From a bacterium (GTDB lineage: Bacteria; Bacteroidota; Ignavibacteria; Kapaibacteriales; UBA2268): DNA of 64,000 nucleotides. The position numbers and the translations under genes were made by a program. The stretch covers positions 140,617 through 204,616 of the forward strand of contig JANJTB010000033.1 of assembly GCA_024711295.1 (NCBI GenBank), in the 5' to 3' direction. Positions 33,082 to 41,635 of the stretch are shown piece after piece (the stretch's first letter is position 1; the number at the start of each line of letters is the position of its first letter). Under the pieces are notes generated by a model, which was not told the DNA's origin, made no database searches, and saw nothing but the letters and a program-made list of their open reading frames with translations.

Positions 33082-33708
33082 TTAAAATAACGAAGTTTGT
33101 AACTCAACTTTTTCATCAAGAAAAGTTCGCCTGTGAAGTGGGCAAATTCCAAATTTTTGAATATTTTTGTAATGCATATCTGTAGGGTACCCCTTGTGCT
33201 TATCAAATCCATATTCAGGAAACTGCTTATGGGCTTTGCTTATCATCCATTCATCTCTTGTAACTTTGGCAATTATTGATGCAGCAGCAACAGAGATAGA
33301 TATTTCATCACCTTTGACAATTGTGGTGTAAGGCAAGTAGTAATCAGTAAAATAGTTCCCATCAATAAGCAGATGTGATGGAACCATTCTCAAACCTTCA
33401 ACCGCCAGTTTCATAGCTTTTACTGATGCTTGTAAAATATTGATATCATCAATTTCTTCTGGATAAACAAATCCGGTACTAACATCAAGGGCATATCGGT
33501 ATATTTCCTCAAATAATTTCTTCCTTTTCTTTTCGGTAATTTTCTTTGAATCATTAATTCCGATAATTGGGCAATTTTTATCCAAAACAACCGCTGCAGC
33601 TACAACAGGACCAGCCAAAGGACCTCTTCCTGCTTCATCAATACCTGCTACAATCTGGTTATTTAGCCAATATTTATCTTCATATTGATTTCCCGGGGCA
33701 GTGAGCAT
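33082..33708 (-). CDS. rnhB: Ribonuclease HII
   Basis: A 208-residue cytoplasmic endonuclease that removes RNA from RNA-DNA hybrids and single ribonucleotides from DNA. Catalytic signature AGIDEAGRGPLAGPVVAAAV (Asp24, Glu25), LLIDGNYF (third acid), and AAASIIAKVTRDEWM (fourth acid), followed by YGFDKHKGYPT and the C-terminal HRRTF, all standard for RnhB. The length is typical. It lies 66 bases from the folE gene on the same strand, with its own likely promoter. Confidence 0.96.
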   Translation of the reverse strand: MLTAPGNQYEDKYWLNNQIVAGIDEAGRGPLAGPVVAAAVVLDKNCPIIGINDSKKITEKKRKKLFEEIYRYALDVSTGFVYPEEIDDINILQASVKAMKLAVEGLRMVPSHLLIDGNYFTDYYLPYTTIVKGDEISISVAAASIIAKVTRDEWMISKAHKQFPEYGFDKHKGYPTDMHYKNIQKFGICPLHRRTFLDEKVELQTSLF

Positions 33709-33774
33709 ATAAGATATACCGATTTGAAAATTGATAAATTATTAACTACAAATATAAACAAATCGGTCAATATA

Positions 33775-34524
33775 TCATCGGTTTGTATTTTCAATTAATT
33801 TGAGGAACTCATTTCTAAGATTTAAATCATCGAGTAAGTATCCACGCATTGATGAAGTTGTCATAAGAGAATTTTCTTCGGAAGAACTCACACCTCTGGC
33901 AATCATACAGTAATGTTTAGCGTTAATTACTACACCAAGTGCTTTCGGTTTAAGTAAATTCTGCAGATAATCTGCAATTTGTTCGCCAAGCTCTTCTTGT
34001 ATTTGACCACGTCTCGAAAACCAATTTACAATTCTTGTAAGCTTTGATAAGCCGATAACATTTTTGTTGGGAATATAACCGATAGAGCACATTCCAGAAA
34101 TCGGTTGCCAATGATGCGAGCATACCGACATTACCTCTATTCCTCTACTAATAATCAGATTATTTACATTATTTCTATTCGGGAAAACAGTCATCTTGGG
34201 AGCTTGTTCAAATCTACCTGCAAAAAGCTCATTGATAAGCATTTTTGCTAATCGTTTAGGCGTTTGAGTACTGTTGGGGTCATTTCTGGAGATTCTCAAA
34301 ATATCGAAAATTTCTGAGTATTTCTCTTCAACTTTTATCAACATTTCATGTCTTTCATCATCAGAAACAGGGAAATTACCATTAGCATCAAAGTTTTTAT
34401 AACCGAGTGAGTTAAAATCAGGATATAATTCACTCATTTCTTCATTCCATTCATAATCATCAATTGTATTTATATCAATTATGTTTAGACTATCATAATT
34501 TCCAAATATTGAATTTATATTCAT
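33775..34524 (-). CDS. folE: GTP cyclohydrolase I, divergent
   Basis: A 249-residue protein whose C-terminal 190 residues are GTP cyclohydrolase I. It retains the zinc ligands (VCSHHWQPISG, with Cys and His; HYCMIARGV with the second Cys), TPKRLAKMLINELFAG, GLSKLTRIVNWFSRRGQIQEELGEQIADYL and STSSMRG-like TTSSMRGYL. The central CSHHWQP replaces the usual CEHHLxP. An N-terminal acidic extension of about 60 residues is unusual. The enzyme makes dihydroneopterin triphosphate for folate and queuosine. The start overlaps the queD stop by 4 bases (ATGA), so the two are translationally coupled and probably feed the queuosine branch. Confidence 0.87.
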   Translation of the reverse strand: MNINSIFGNYDSLNIIDINTIDDYEWNEEMSELYPDFNSLGYKNFDANGNFPVSDDERHEMLIKVEEKYSEIFDILRISRNDPNSTQTPKRLAKMLINELFAGRFEQAPKMTVFPNRNNVNNLIISRGIEVMSVCSHHWQPISGMCSIGYIPNKNVIGLSKLTRIVNWFSRRGQIQEELGEQIADYLQNLLKPKALGVVINAKHYCMIARGVSSSEENSLMTTSSMRGYLLDDLNLRNEFLKLIENTNR

Positions 34525-34967
34525 TTTGACTCACTGTTTAAATAAAGAGGAATATTAACACTATCACCGAAGTACTCAACATAGCTGTCTTCGGATTCAT
34601 AGAGCCGCATTTTAAAAAGCTTTCCATCGTCAATTTTATTTTCCAATAATTTCCAAAAAGTAACAACAATATTCTCTGCTGTTGGTATTATGCCCTTGAG
34701 AAAAGCCACGTCATAATTAAGATGCTTGTGATCAACCTTATCAACAATTTCATAATTTATTATCCTTTTTAATTTCTTTAAATCTATAACATACCCGGTT
34801 TCTGGATTTGGTAATCCACATACCGTAACTTCCAAAACATAATTATGTCCATGCCCAAAGAAATTATTACATTTGTCGAATACTTCGTCATTCCTTTCAT
34901 CAGAGAATGTAGGATTGAATAATCTGTGTGATGCAGAAAATTCAACTCGCTTTGTTACGTATAACAT
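34521..34967 (-). CDS. queD: 6-carboxy-5,6,7,8-tetrahydropterin synthase (QueD/PTPS family)
   Basis: A 148-residue T-fold enzyme. Zinc-binding and catalytic elements visible are SASHRL, CNNFFGHGHNYVLEVTV (CxxxxxHGHxY, with the catalytic Cys), DLKKLKRIINYEIVDKVDHKHLNY and MRLYESEDSYVEY with the terminal Glu. QueD converts dihydroneopterin triphosphate to carboxytetrahydropterin for queuosine. Eukaryote-type PTPS activity is also seen in this family and cannot be excluded. It is coupled to folE, the supplier of its substrate, by a 4-base overlap. Confidence 0.9.
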   Translation of the reverse strand: MLYVTKRVEFSASHRLFNPTFSDERNDEVFDKCNNFFGHGHNYVLEVTVCGLPNPETGYVIDLKKLKRIINYEIVDKVDHKHLNYDVAFLKGIIPTAENIVVTFWKLLENKIDDGKLFKMRLYESEDSYVEYFGDSVNIPLYLNSESK

Positions 34968-35028
34968 AATAATTCCTGTTTTTTGTTTATAAGATGTTTT
35001 ATTTTGTTAATCACGTATCATTTTATTT

Positions 35029-35050
35029 AATATTTGTATAATATTTGTAT
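35029..35050. repeat. Two tandem copies of an 11-base unit
   Basis: AATATTTGTAT is repeated exactly twice just upstream of the DUF4292 lipoprotein gene, ending 11 bases before its ATG. It resembles a duplicated -7-like element (…TTTG) and may affect promoter or leader spacing. Confidence 0.55.
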
Positions 35051-35061
35051 AATAATTCATT

Positions 35062-35832
35062 ATGATGAAAATTTCATTAAATAGTTATCTTAAATTAATT
35101 TTTGCAACTGTTTTTTTTGCATCCTGTACAAGTATTAAGGACAGCAGCAACGATAGTTCAACGGCATACCCTAATGTCATTGCAAGTAATTTTTATAGAT
35201 ACGAAGCCAATTGTATAATGAACTCTTCAATGGGTTCGCAATCATTGTCATTCAGGGCTAAAGTAAATATATCATCCAAAGATACTATCTCAATGGTTGT
35301 TTATGGACCATTAGGTATAACAGTTGGAAAACTATACTCAGATTCAAAATCTTTTCGTTTTTTGAATGTACTTGAAAACACTGTTTATATTGGTACACCC
35401 TCACAGGAGAATATCAAAAAAGCTACTAACATTAGCATTTCACTTCCGGATTTGATTCATTTGTTCAAGGGCCAAACCCCGTATAACATCAAAGAGTACA
35501 GAGCATTCCCAACTCATGATAATAGCAAGCTGATGTTTCAGAGAATTGCTCCAGATGAATATGCGGATTTTGCAGTAATTGACAAGATTAAAAGGCAAAT
35601 AGTACAATACCAAAGAAAGGATAAAAGTAATAGTTTACTTCTAAACTCTACTTTCGACGCCTATAAGTCAAAAGACAATTATTCGGTACCCACTTCGATA
35701 AATATTTCAATACCAAGCTATGATGGTAAAGTATCAATAGAAATTGAAGACTTTAAATTCAATGAGAATGCGAAAATCCCCGAAACTTTTAATATTCCAT
35801 CATCAGCTACTCTTATTGATTTGGATAAATAA
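35062..35832 (+). CDS. DUF4292-type lipoprotein (LolB-like fold)
   Basis: A 256-residue protein with a lipoprotein signal (FFASC, Cys about 22). The mature protein shows the alternating-strand pattern of DUF4292, a Bacteroidota family thought to share the LolA/LolB beta-fold: FRAKVNISSKDTISMVVYGPLGITVGKLYSD, in part, then YIGTP and a late SVPTSINISIPSYDGKVSIEIEDFKFNENAKIPETF-like tail. An outer-membrane role in lipoprotein or lipid handling is an inference from the fold. The next gene (NAGPA-type) starts 2 bases after its stop, so they form an operon. Confidence 0.7.
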   Translation: MMKISLNSYLKLIFATVFFASCTSIKDSSNDSSTAYPNVIASNFYRYEANCIMNSSMGSQSLSFRAKVNISSKDTISMVVYGPLGITVGKLYSDSKSFRFLNVLENTVYIGTPSQENIKKATNISISLPDLIHLFKGQTPYNIKEYRAFPTHDNSKLMFQRIAPDEYADFAVIDKIKRQIVQYQRKDKSNSLLLNSTFDAYKSKDNYSVPTSINISIPSYDGKVSIEIEDFKFNENAKIPETFNIPSSATLIDLDK

Positions 35833-35834
35833 CC

Positions 35835-37205
35835 ATGAATTACAAATTCTTTCTGATAGTATTAGTAATATTAAACATATTTTATACAAATACTATACAC
35901 TCAGCCACAAAAAAGAAGAAATCAAAGAAAATTTCAAGTAAAGTAGTTGGTAATTACCCTTCAACAATTGTTTTGGACTCATTGTTAGACGAAGGAGTTT
36001 TATATAAAAACATTCTTTTCGGCAAACGAAAGAATAAAATCAGCGCTAACATTTTAGAGATTAAGCTAAATAGTACAAAAAACACACTCGAAGTACTTAA
36101 AGCCCTTGATAACATAAATGAGTTAGACAAACTTCAGCAAATAATTAGATATAGCGACTCCACTGATAGAGCCAAAACAATAGCAGCAGTCAATGGAAGC
36201 TTTTGGCGTGCCGCAAAAAATAATCCTATAGGTCCTTGCATTATTGATGGTAATGTTATAGAACAAAATCCTTACAAAGATTGGTCATCTTGTTTTATTG
36301 ATACGAACGGCACTCCCTTTATTGATAACTTTAAACTTTCGGGAAGTGTAAAACTTCATGATGGTAAAATCATAAACATATCTACCACAAACAGAAGAAG
36401 GGATTCGGCAGCTGTTGTTTTCTATAATTTTTATGGTGGTGAACAAATTCCACATTTAAGTCTAAATAAACTTGAAAAACAGATAGAAAAAAGCTATATG
36501 GATTTCCTTCAAGATTCCACAATATTCGTTGGTGATTCAACCGAGCAAGATTTTAGCTATGATTCTTTTAGAAGTGTTCTGATTGAACAATTCAGAGCAG
36601 AACAACTTGAAAGTTCAATATTTAAAGCAGTTGTGGAATTTATTGACAAACCCGGAATAAACAAGAAATTTAGAGCAGTAGTAAACTATATTGATACAGG
36701 AACCGTAAAAATTAATTCAAATCAGGGAGTTCTTTCGCTAGGTTTTTTTGTACCACCCGATTTATATGTGATGACAGGCGATACATTGGAATTCACATTC
36801 TATACGAATGTACACAAAGAAAAACAGTTCAACTTTGCACTTTCTGCAACTCCCAGACTTGTAAGACATGGAAAAGCCGGACATGAAGCTTACATCGAAG
36901 GTTCGCGATCAAGAAGATTTATAAACGGGCATTTAGGAAGAACCGCAATAGGTTATAATCAAGCTAAAGATATTTTCTATCTGGTAACTATAGACCATCC
37001 TAATTCTTCGGCCGGAAAAAAAGGAGCTTCTCTTGGTGAACTTGCTCAGATTATGAAGCAAATTGGGTGCTATGATGCAATGAATTTAGATGGGGGTGGC
37101 TCGAGCATTATGGTAATTGATGGAAAAAACATTATGGCTAAATACAATCCAGAAGCTTCCAGGAGAATTTCAGTTGCTATTGGTGTTAGGAAAAAAGATA
37201 ATTAA
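35835..37205 (+). CDS. Phosphodiester glycosidase (NAGPA) family secreted protein
   Basis: A 456-residue protein with a signal peptide (about 1-25; LVILNIFYTNTIHS). The C-terminal half carries the NAGPA domain signatures: RTAIGYNQAKDIFYLVTID, then SLGELAQIMKQIGCYDAMNLDGGGSSIMVIDG in part, ending RRISVAIGVR. The NLDGGGSS motif is the family's active-site hallmark. Relatives remove N-acetylglucosamine from phosphodiester-linked sugars or act on cell-wall polymers; many bacterial copies are exopolysaccharide-linked. A short N-terminal region contains an AAVNGSFWRAAKNNPIGP segment typical of the family. The exact substrate is unknown. Overlapping functional context with the DUF4292 lipoprotein suggests an envelope role. 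Confidence 0.8.
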   Translation: MNYKFFLIVLVILNIFYTNTIHSATKKKKSKKISSKVVGNYPSTIVLDSLLDEGVLYKNILFGKRKNKISANILEIKLNSTKNTLEVLKALDNINELDKLQQIIRYSDSTDRAKTIAAVNGSFWRAAKNNPIGPCIIDGNVIEQNPYKDWSSCFIDTNGTPFIDNFKLSGSVKLHDGKIINISTTNRRRDSAAVVFYNFYGGEQIPHLSLNKLEKQIEKSYMDFLQDSTIFVGDSTEQDFSYDSFRSVLIEQFRAEQLESSIFKAVVEFIDKPGINKKFRAVVNYIDTGTVKINSNQGVLSLGFFVPPDLYVMTGDTLEFTFYTNVHKEKQFNFALSATPRLVRHGKAGHEAYIEGSRSRRFINGHLGRTAIGYNQAKDIFYLVTIDHPNSSAGKKGASLGELAQIMKQIGCYDAMNLDGGGSSIMVIDGKNIMAKYNPEASRRISVAIGVRKKDN

Positions 37206-37219
37206 TAATGGGTTAAAAA

Positions 37220-38005
37220 TTGATTTACCAAACAATAAAATACACACAAAAAAAAAATATTTGCAAGATTACTATAAATCGCCCGGAAGTCAGGAATGCA
37301 CTTAACAGCTTAGTTGTAAATGAACTTTATGATGCTTTTTCAAAGGCAGAAAAAGACGAAAACATCAGATTGGTAATATTAAGCGGAGAAGGCAAATCAT
37401 TTTGTGCGGGTGCTGATCTTAAATGGCTTGGAGAAGTTGCTGACTTTAGTTACGAGCAAAATTATGATGAATCATATAAGTTAGTTAAGCTTTTATACTT
37501 AATTCACGACTTGAGCAAACCCGTTATAGCTCGGGTAAATGGAAGTGCAGTAGGAGGAGGTGTTGGATTGATGCTTGTCAGTGACATAATTATTGCTGAT
37601 GATGAATCTCTCTTTGGTATCAGCGAAGTTTCCATTGGAATAGTTCCTGCTGCAATTGTACCTTTTATTCTTAATAGAATTGGTGAAACAAAAGCAAGAG
37701 AATACCTTATAACAGGTGAGAGAATTAATGCAAAAACTGCACAAGAAATTGGTTTAATAAATTATGCCGTTAAACGTGAATTACTTGATAAGAAAGTAAA
37801 TACTACAGTTGATTTAATACTTGGCAATGGTCCTAATGCTTTGAGAATAGTCAAATCTATGATAAACATCATAAAAAAATCCGGCAACGAAGAGCATTTA
37901 GATTACATAGCTCAGACTATAGCAGAATTAAGAATTAGTTTGGAAGGTCAAGAAGGAATGAGAGCTTTTTTGAGTAAAACAAAACCGTCATGGGCAATTA
38001 AATAA
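37220..38005 (+). CDS. Enoyl-CoA hydratase/isomerase family protein (LiuC-like)
   Basis: A 261-residue crotonase-fold enzyme. It starts at a TTG; the nearby ATG at 37208 reaches a stop after two codons. Oxyanion-hole segments SFCAGADLKWLGEVADFSY and GGGVGLMLVSDIIIADD are present, and the catalytic-site region FGISEVSIGIVPAAIVPFILNRIGE resembles methylglutaconyl-CoA hydratases (LiuC/AUH), where a Glu in SEV..G..PA is typical. It is followed, 15 bases later, by a biotin carboxylase and then a biotin carrier protein, the layout of leucine- or odd-chain acyl-CoA catabolism loci. No carboxyltransferase or dehydrogenase gene is adjacent. Substrate is inferred from context. Confidence 0.82.
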   Translation: MIYQTIKYTQKKNICKITINRPEVRNALNSLVVNELYDAFSKAEKDENIRLVILSGEGKSFCAGADLKWLGEVADFSYEQNYDESYKLVKLLYLIHDLSKPVIARVNGSAVGGGVGLMLVSDIIIADDESLFGISEVSIGIVPAAIVPFILNRIGETKAREYLITGERINAKTAQEIGLINYAVKRELLDKKVNTTVDLILGNGPNALRIVKSMINIIKKSGNEEHLDYIAQTIAELRISLEGQEGMRAFLSKTKPSWAIK

Positions 38006-38020
38006 TTTAAGGAGAACACA

Positions 38021-39496
38021 TTGATTAAGAGAATCCTGATAGCAAATCGAAGTGAAATTGCTTGCAGAATAATCAAGACATGCAAAAAAATGGGTATTGA
38101 AACTGTAGCAGTGTATTCTGATATTGACTCTGAAAGCTTACACACAAAACTCGCTGATTATAAATATTGTATCGGTGGAACAAGCGCAAAAGAGTCATAC
38201 TTAAATATGGATTTAATTATCGAAGCTGCACAAGAATGCGGTGCCGATTCTATTCATCCCGGATATGGATTTTTGTCCGAAAATCCTGAGTTTAACAAAA
38301 AAGTAATTGAAAGTGGTTTAACTTTTATAGGCCCAAACTTTGAATCAATGGCACTCCTAGGTTCAAAAACTGCCTCAAGAGAGCTCATGATAAAAAACAA
38401 TGTCCCTGTTGTTCCGGGCTTGAAAAGTAATTCCGGTGCATTAGAGGACTATATCAATTTTGCAAATTCAGCCGGATACCCTGTTTTGATAAAAGCTGCA
38501 GCAGGTGGTGGCGGAAAGGGTATGAGAATAGTAAGGCAAGAGGGTGAACTTGAAGAGAGCATTGCCACGGCAAAAAGAGAATCAATGTCAGCTTTTGGAA
38601 GTGAAGAGGTATTTATTGAAAAATATATAGAAGAGCCAAGACATATAGAATTTCAGGTTGCAGGAGATAAATTTGGGAACTATATTCACTTATTCGAAAG
38701 AGAGTGTAGTTTGCAAAGAAGACATCAAAAAATTATTGAAGAATCCCCCTCCACTGCCCTTGATGATGAATTAAGAGAAAGGATGGCGAATGCTGCCATA
38801 AATGCAGTTCAATCTGCCGGATATGATAACATTGGTACAGTTGAGTTCCTGTTGGACAAGAATAATAATTTCTATTTTTTAGAAGTAAATGCAAGAATCC
38901 AGGTAGAACATCCAATTACAGAAGAGGTTACAAATACTGACCTTGTCGAGATGCAAATAAATATTTCGAATGGGCTTAAATTAGATACTGCTAAAATTTA
39001 CACCCAAAATGGTTGGGCGATTGAATGTAGAATATATGCTGAGGATGGATTTAACAACTTTTTACCTTCATCAGGCAAAATACTTTACCTCCAAACTCCT
39101 GAAGGAGATGGAATAAGATATGATTCAGGAATTGAAACCGGTAGTAATATTTCTGTCTTTTATGACCCAATTTTAGCTAAGCTGATTGCTTATGCAAACA
39201 CCAGAGAAGATGCCAGACTAAAGATTATTGATGCGCTTAAAAACAATGTAATTTTAGGAGTCAGAACATCTATACCATTTATGATTAAGTTACTTGAAAG
39301 TGATGAGTTTATCAAAGGAAATACATATACAAATCTAATTGAACAGAAGTATAATGAGTTTACCAAATATGATGATGAAAGTACCCTTCATTATGCAATC
39401 GCAGCAGCTTCTAATATCAACAGGTCAGCAGATTCATATACTGAACCTTGGCTCGGACTTGGTAAGTGGGAAATATTAAGTAATTTTGGAGAATAG
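38021..39496 (+). CDS. Acyl-CoA carboxylase biotin carboxylase subunit
   Basis: A 491-residue ATP-grasp biotin carboxylase. It starts at TTG with GGAG 8 bases upstream. Motifs: KRILIANRSEIACRII, GADSIHPGYGFLSENPEF, KAAAGGGGKGMRIV (ATP-binding glycine loop), ECSLQRRHQKIIEESPS, and EVNARIQVEHPITEEVTNTDLVEMQI. It carboxylates biotin on the carrier protein encoded 3 bases downstream. In most MCC and PCC systems the carboxylase and carrier are fused into one alpha subunit of about 650 residues. Here they are two genes. The hydratase upstream hints at methylcrotonyl-CoA or another acyl-CoA carboxylase rather than AccC of fatty-acid synthesis. Confidence 0.92.
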   Translation: MIKRILIANRSEIACRIIKTCKKMGIETVAVYSDIDSESLHTKLADYKYCIGGTSAKESYLNMDLIIEAAQECGADSIHPGYGFLSENPEFNKKVIESGLTFIGPNFESMALLGSKTASRELMIKNNVPVVPGLKSNSGALEDYINFANSAGYPVLIKAAAGGGGKGMRIVRQEGELEESIATAKRESMSAFGSEEVFIEKYIEEPRHIEFQVAGDKFGNYIHLFERECSLQRRHQKIIEESPSTALDDELRERMANAAINAVQSAGYDNIGTVEFLLDKNNNFYFLEVNARIQVEHPITEEVTNTDLVEMQINISNGLKLDTAKIYTQNGWAIECRIYAEDGFNNFLPSSGKILYLQTPEGDGIRYDSGIETGSNISVFYDPILAKLIAYANTREDARLKIIDALKNNVILGVRTSIPFMIKLLESDEFIKGNTYTNLIEQKYNEFTKYDDESTLHYAIAAASNINRSADSYTEPWLGLGKWEILSNFGE

Positions 39497-39499
39497 AAA

Positions 39500-40009
39500 A
39501 TGGTATTAAGCTACAAAGGTACTAATTATCAGGTACAGTCAACCCTAGAAAATGGTACGATTAAGACTAATATAAATGACAATATAGAAAGCATTATACT
39601 AAAAAGAATTGGTTCAAATATTTTTGAATCTATTAAAGAAAACAAAAAAATATTTGTAGCAAAAGATTCAAAACATATATATGCAATGATTGATGGTTTT
39701 CAGTATATTTTGGACTTAAAGCCTGATGATTTTATTTATCACGAAGGAGATAAATTAAGTGATGATACACATGATTTCATTTATGCACCTATGCCGGGCT
39801 CAATTGTTCAAATATTAGTAAATGAAGGAGATGTTGTAGCTCAAGGTACTCCCGTAATCATTATTGAAGCTATGAAAATGGAAACTAAACTTTATAGTTC
39901 AATCAGTGGTAGAATTAACAAGGTAAATTGCTCGAGAGGTATGCAGGTAGATACTGATTTGGTATTGATTGAAATTATTAATTTATCTGATAATCAGGAG
40001 TTAAAATAA
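39500..40009 (+). CDS. Biotin carboxyl carrier protein of an acyl-CoA carboxylase
   Basis: A 169-residue protein whose C-terminal 75 residues form a biotinyl domain: PMPGSIVQILVNEGDVVAQGTP and the biotinylation motif EAMKMET (Lys about 126). The first 90 residues look like the BT/linker region that joins biotin carboxylase and carrier domains in fused MCC or PCC alpha subunits, here freed as a separate protein. Its start lies 3 bases after the biotin carboxylase stop. It is not the AccB of the fatty-acid pathway, which has a different N-terminal half. The carboxyltransferase partner is not in the window. Confidence 0.88.
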   Translation: MVLSYKGTNYQVQSTLENGTIKTNINDNIESIILKRIGSNIFESIKENKKIFVAKDSKHIYAMIDGFQYILDLKPDDFIYHEGDKLSDDTHDFIYAPMPGSIVQILVNEGDVVAQGTPVIIIEAMKMETKLYSSISGRINKVNCSRGMQVDTDLVLIEIINLSDNQELK

Positions 40010-40390
40010 ATGAAGCCTATAATTATAACTGGAGCAATTGTTGTAACGTTAGCTCTTGCTTCATATTCTATTGCAATTATAACTGAACAAATGACAAAGA
40101 AGTTATCTAAGAAGGTTCTTCTGTTTCTTACAATAGGAATAATTCTTGATATAGCAGCTACAATCATGATGATTATTGGTTCATCTAATGGACCGTTTAC
40201 ACTGCACGGATGGGTAGGATATTCTGCACTTGCGTTCATGCTGGTTGATACCTATTTGCTATGGAATGTTAAATTCAAATTTGGACTAAATTCAGCAGTA
40301 CCTTCAGGTACACATTTATATTCAAGATTTGCTTATATTTGGTGGGTTCTAGCTTATATTACAGGAAGTATGTTGGTTATGATTAAGTAA
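40010..40390 (+). CDS. TIGR03987-like integral membrane protein
   Basis: A 126-residue protein with four transmembrane helices (about 3-24, 36-58, 67-86, 103-124). The layout, a helix start such as ITGAIVVTLALASYSIAI, then FLTIGIILDIAATIMM and HGWVGYSALAFMLVDTYLLW, resembles a small family of unknown function often annotated TIGR03987 or HsmA-like. Its ATG directly follows the carrier protein stop, so it is co-transcribed with the carboxylase genes. Function is unknown, and no catalytic or transport motif is seen. Confidence 0.68.
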   Translation: MKPIIITGAIVVTLALASYSIAIITEQMTKKLSKKVLLFLTIGIILDIAATIMMIIGSSNGPFTLHGWVGYSALAFMLVDTYLLWNVKFKFGLNSAVPSGTHLYSRFAYIWWVLAYITGSMLVMIK

Positions 40391-40399
40391 AAATAACAA

Positions 40400-40433
40400 A
40401 CCCCCGTCAATTTAATCTTAACGGGGGTCTTTA
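40400..40433. terminator. Intrinsic terminator between convergent genes
   Basis: A perfect 8-bp G/C-rich stem (ACCCCCGT with ACGGGGGT) and 13-base loop, lying between the TIGR03987-like gene and the convergent lipoprotein gene. It probably ends both transcripts, with T-rich sequence on the plus side. Confidence 0.85.
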
Positions 40434-40449
40434 CAATCTAATTTATATA

Positions 40450-40917
40450 CTATTTCATTATTTGCATATCTACTCTTCGAGCTTTTATAAGCTCTTCTTC
40501 GGTAAAAATGTCACTTTCATCTTGGGGAATCATAGGCTTTTCAATATTGGCAAGAACCCGTTTCTCTGAAATTCCAGCTTCACTTATCCTTTTTCTGATA
40601 AAATCTCTACGTTTAACATTAGTTTTTTCGAGCTCATTCTCATGCATAAAACATCTCAAATAAACATTATGTTCTGTGTTGACACGAAGGTATTCACTGA
40701 CTGCATCTACAATCTTTAGGTACTCACTCGTAAGAGTAGAATCATTATCCTTTTCGAATTGTAAAGTTGTCTTCCAACCCGGGAACATTTGAATATTCGG
40801 CAATTTCTCGCCTTTGAAGTTTACTCCCGAAGGTTTGGGTATATCTGATGCAGTTCCGGCAGTTCCACATGATAAAAATGTTATTGCCATAAGCAATAAA
40901 GCTATTAATACTTTCAT
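40450..40917 (-). CDS. Small lipoprotein with degenerate OmpA-like domain
   Basis: A 155-residue lipoprotein (ITFLSC, Cys about 17). The mature region (about 60-155) has an OmpA-like sequence pattern: a VDAVSEYLRVNTEHNVYLRCF helix-strand, KRRDFIRKRISEAGISEKRVL and a closing ARRVDMQIM strand. The fold would be a peptidoglycan-binding OmpA-C domain, but the Asp and Arg that bind diaminopimelate are not clearly preserved. It is monocistronic, facing the carboxylase operon. The role in the envelope is inferred. Confidence 0.6.
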   Translation of the reverse strand: MKVLIALLLMAITFLSCGTAGTASDIPKPSGVNFKGEKLPNIQMFPGWKTTLQFEKDNDSTLTSEYLKIVDAVSEYLRVNTEHNVYLRCFMHENELEKTNVKRRDFIRKRISEAGISEKRVLANIEKPMIPQDESDIFTEEELIKARRVDMQIMK

Positions 40918-40987
40918 AAATATATTCCATTAATAATCATATCACTTTGTATAAATCGAAATTAGCATAAAATTATTGAATGATATT

Positions 40988-41635
40988 TTAATCAAAAGTA
41001 ATCCAACCAATCTGAACTGCATACTTAATAAGTTCGGCAGTATTTTTCAGATTTAGCTTATGCATCACATTTCTTCTGTGTGTTTCGACTGTTCTGGGTG
41101 AGATAAATAAAATATCAGCAATCTCGTTGGATGTCATTCCCTGAGCAGTAAGTTTGGCTACAGATGTTTCTCTCTCAGTAAGTAATGGTTGCTCCAAAAT
41201 ATCATCTATATCAGTAATTCCACCTACCAAACTTTGCATAACCTCTTTCGAAATATATTTTTTGCCTTCGTATATATTAAGAATTGCACTTACAAGCTCT
41301 TCTTCCCCGGAATTTTTTAGTACATATCCTAAAACACCTAAATTAAAAGCATTTTTGATAATATTCTTATTGTTGTGCATAGACAAAATAAGAAATTTTG
41401 AGTCAGGAAAATTATACTTGAGGGAATTTATGACTACAAATCCATCCATATCAGGTAAGTTAATATCAATAATAAATACATCAATATGGCCAACTAATTT
41501 GGAATTATTAATTGCATCTTTGCCATTTAAAGCAAACCCAATAAATTCAAAATTACTATTTTTTTCTAAGATTTGCGATACACCGTCAACTATCATTTTA
41601 TGGTCATCAACCATATATATTCTAATCTTCTTCAT
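40988..41635 (-). CDS. NarL/LuxR-family response regulator
   Basis: A 215-residue two-domain regulator. Receiver domain (about 4-118) with the acidic pair DDH, phosphoacceptor Asp57 in FIIDINLPDMDGF, and a conserved Lys in VLKNSGEEE. The C-terminal LuxR helix-turn-helix (about 150-212) has LTERETSVAKLTAQGMTSNEIADILF and SPRTVETHRRNVMHKL. It is downstream of, and overlaps by one base, a hybrid-style propeller histidine kinase, so this is its cognate output. Target genes are unknown. Confidence 0.94.
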   Translation of the reverse strand: MKKIRIYMVDDHKMIVDGVSQILEKNSNFEFIGFALNGKDAINNSKLVGHIDVFIIDINLPDMDGFVVINSLKYNFPDSKFLILSMHNNKNIIKNAFNLGVLGYVLKNSGEEELVSAILNIYEGKKYISKEVMQSLVGGITDIDDILEQPLLTERETSVAKLTAQGMTSNEIADILFISPRTVETHRRNVMHKLNLKNTAELIKYAVQIGWITFD

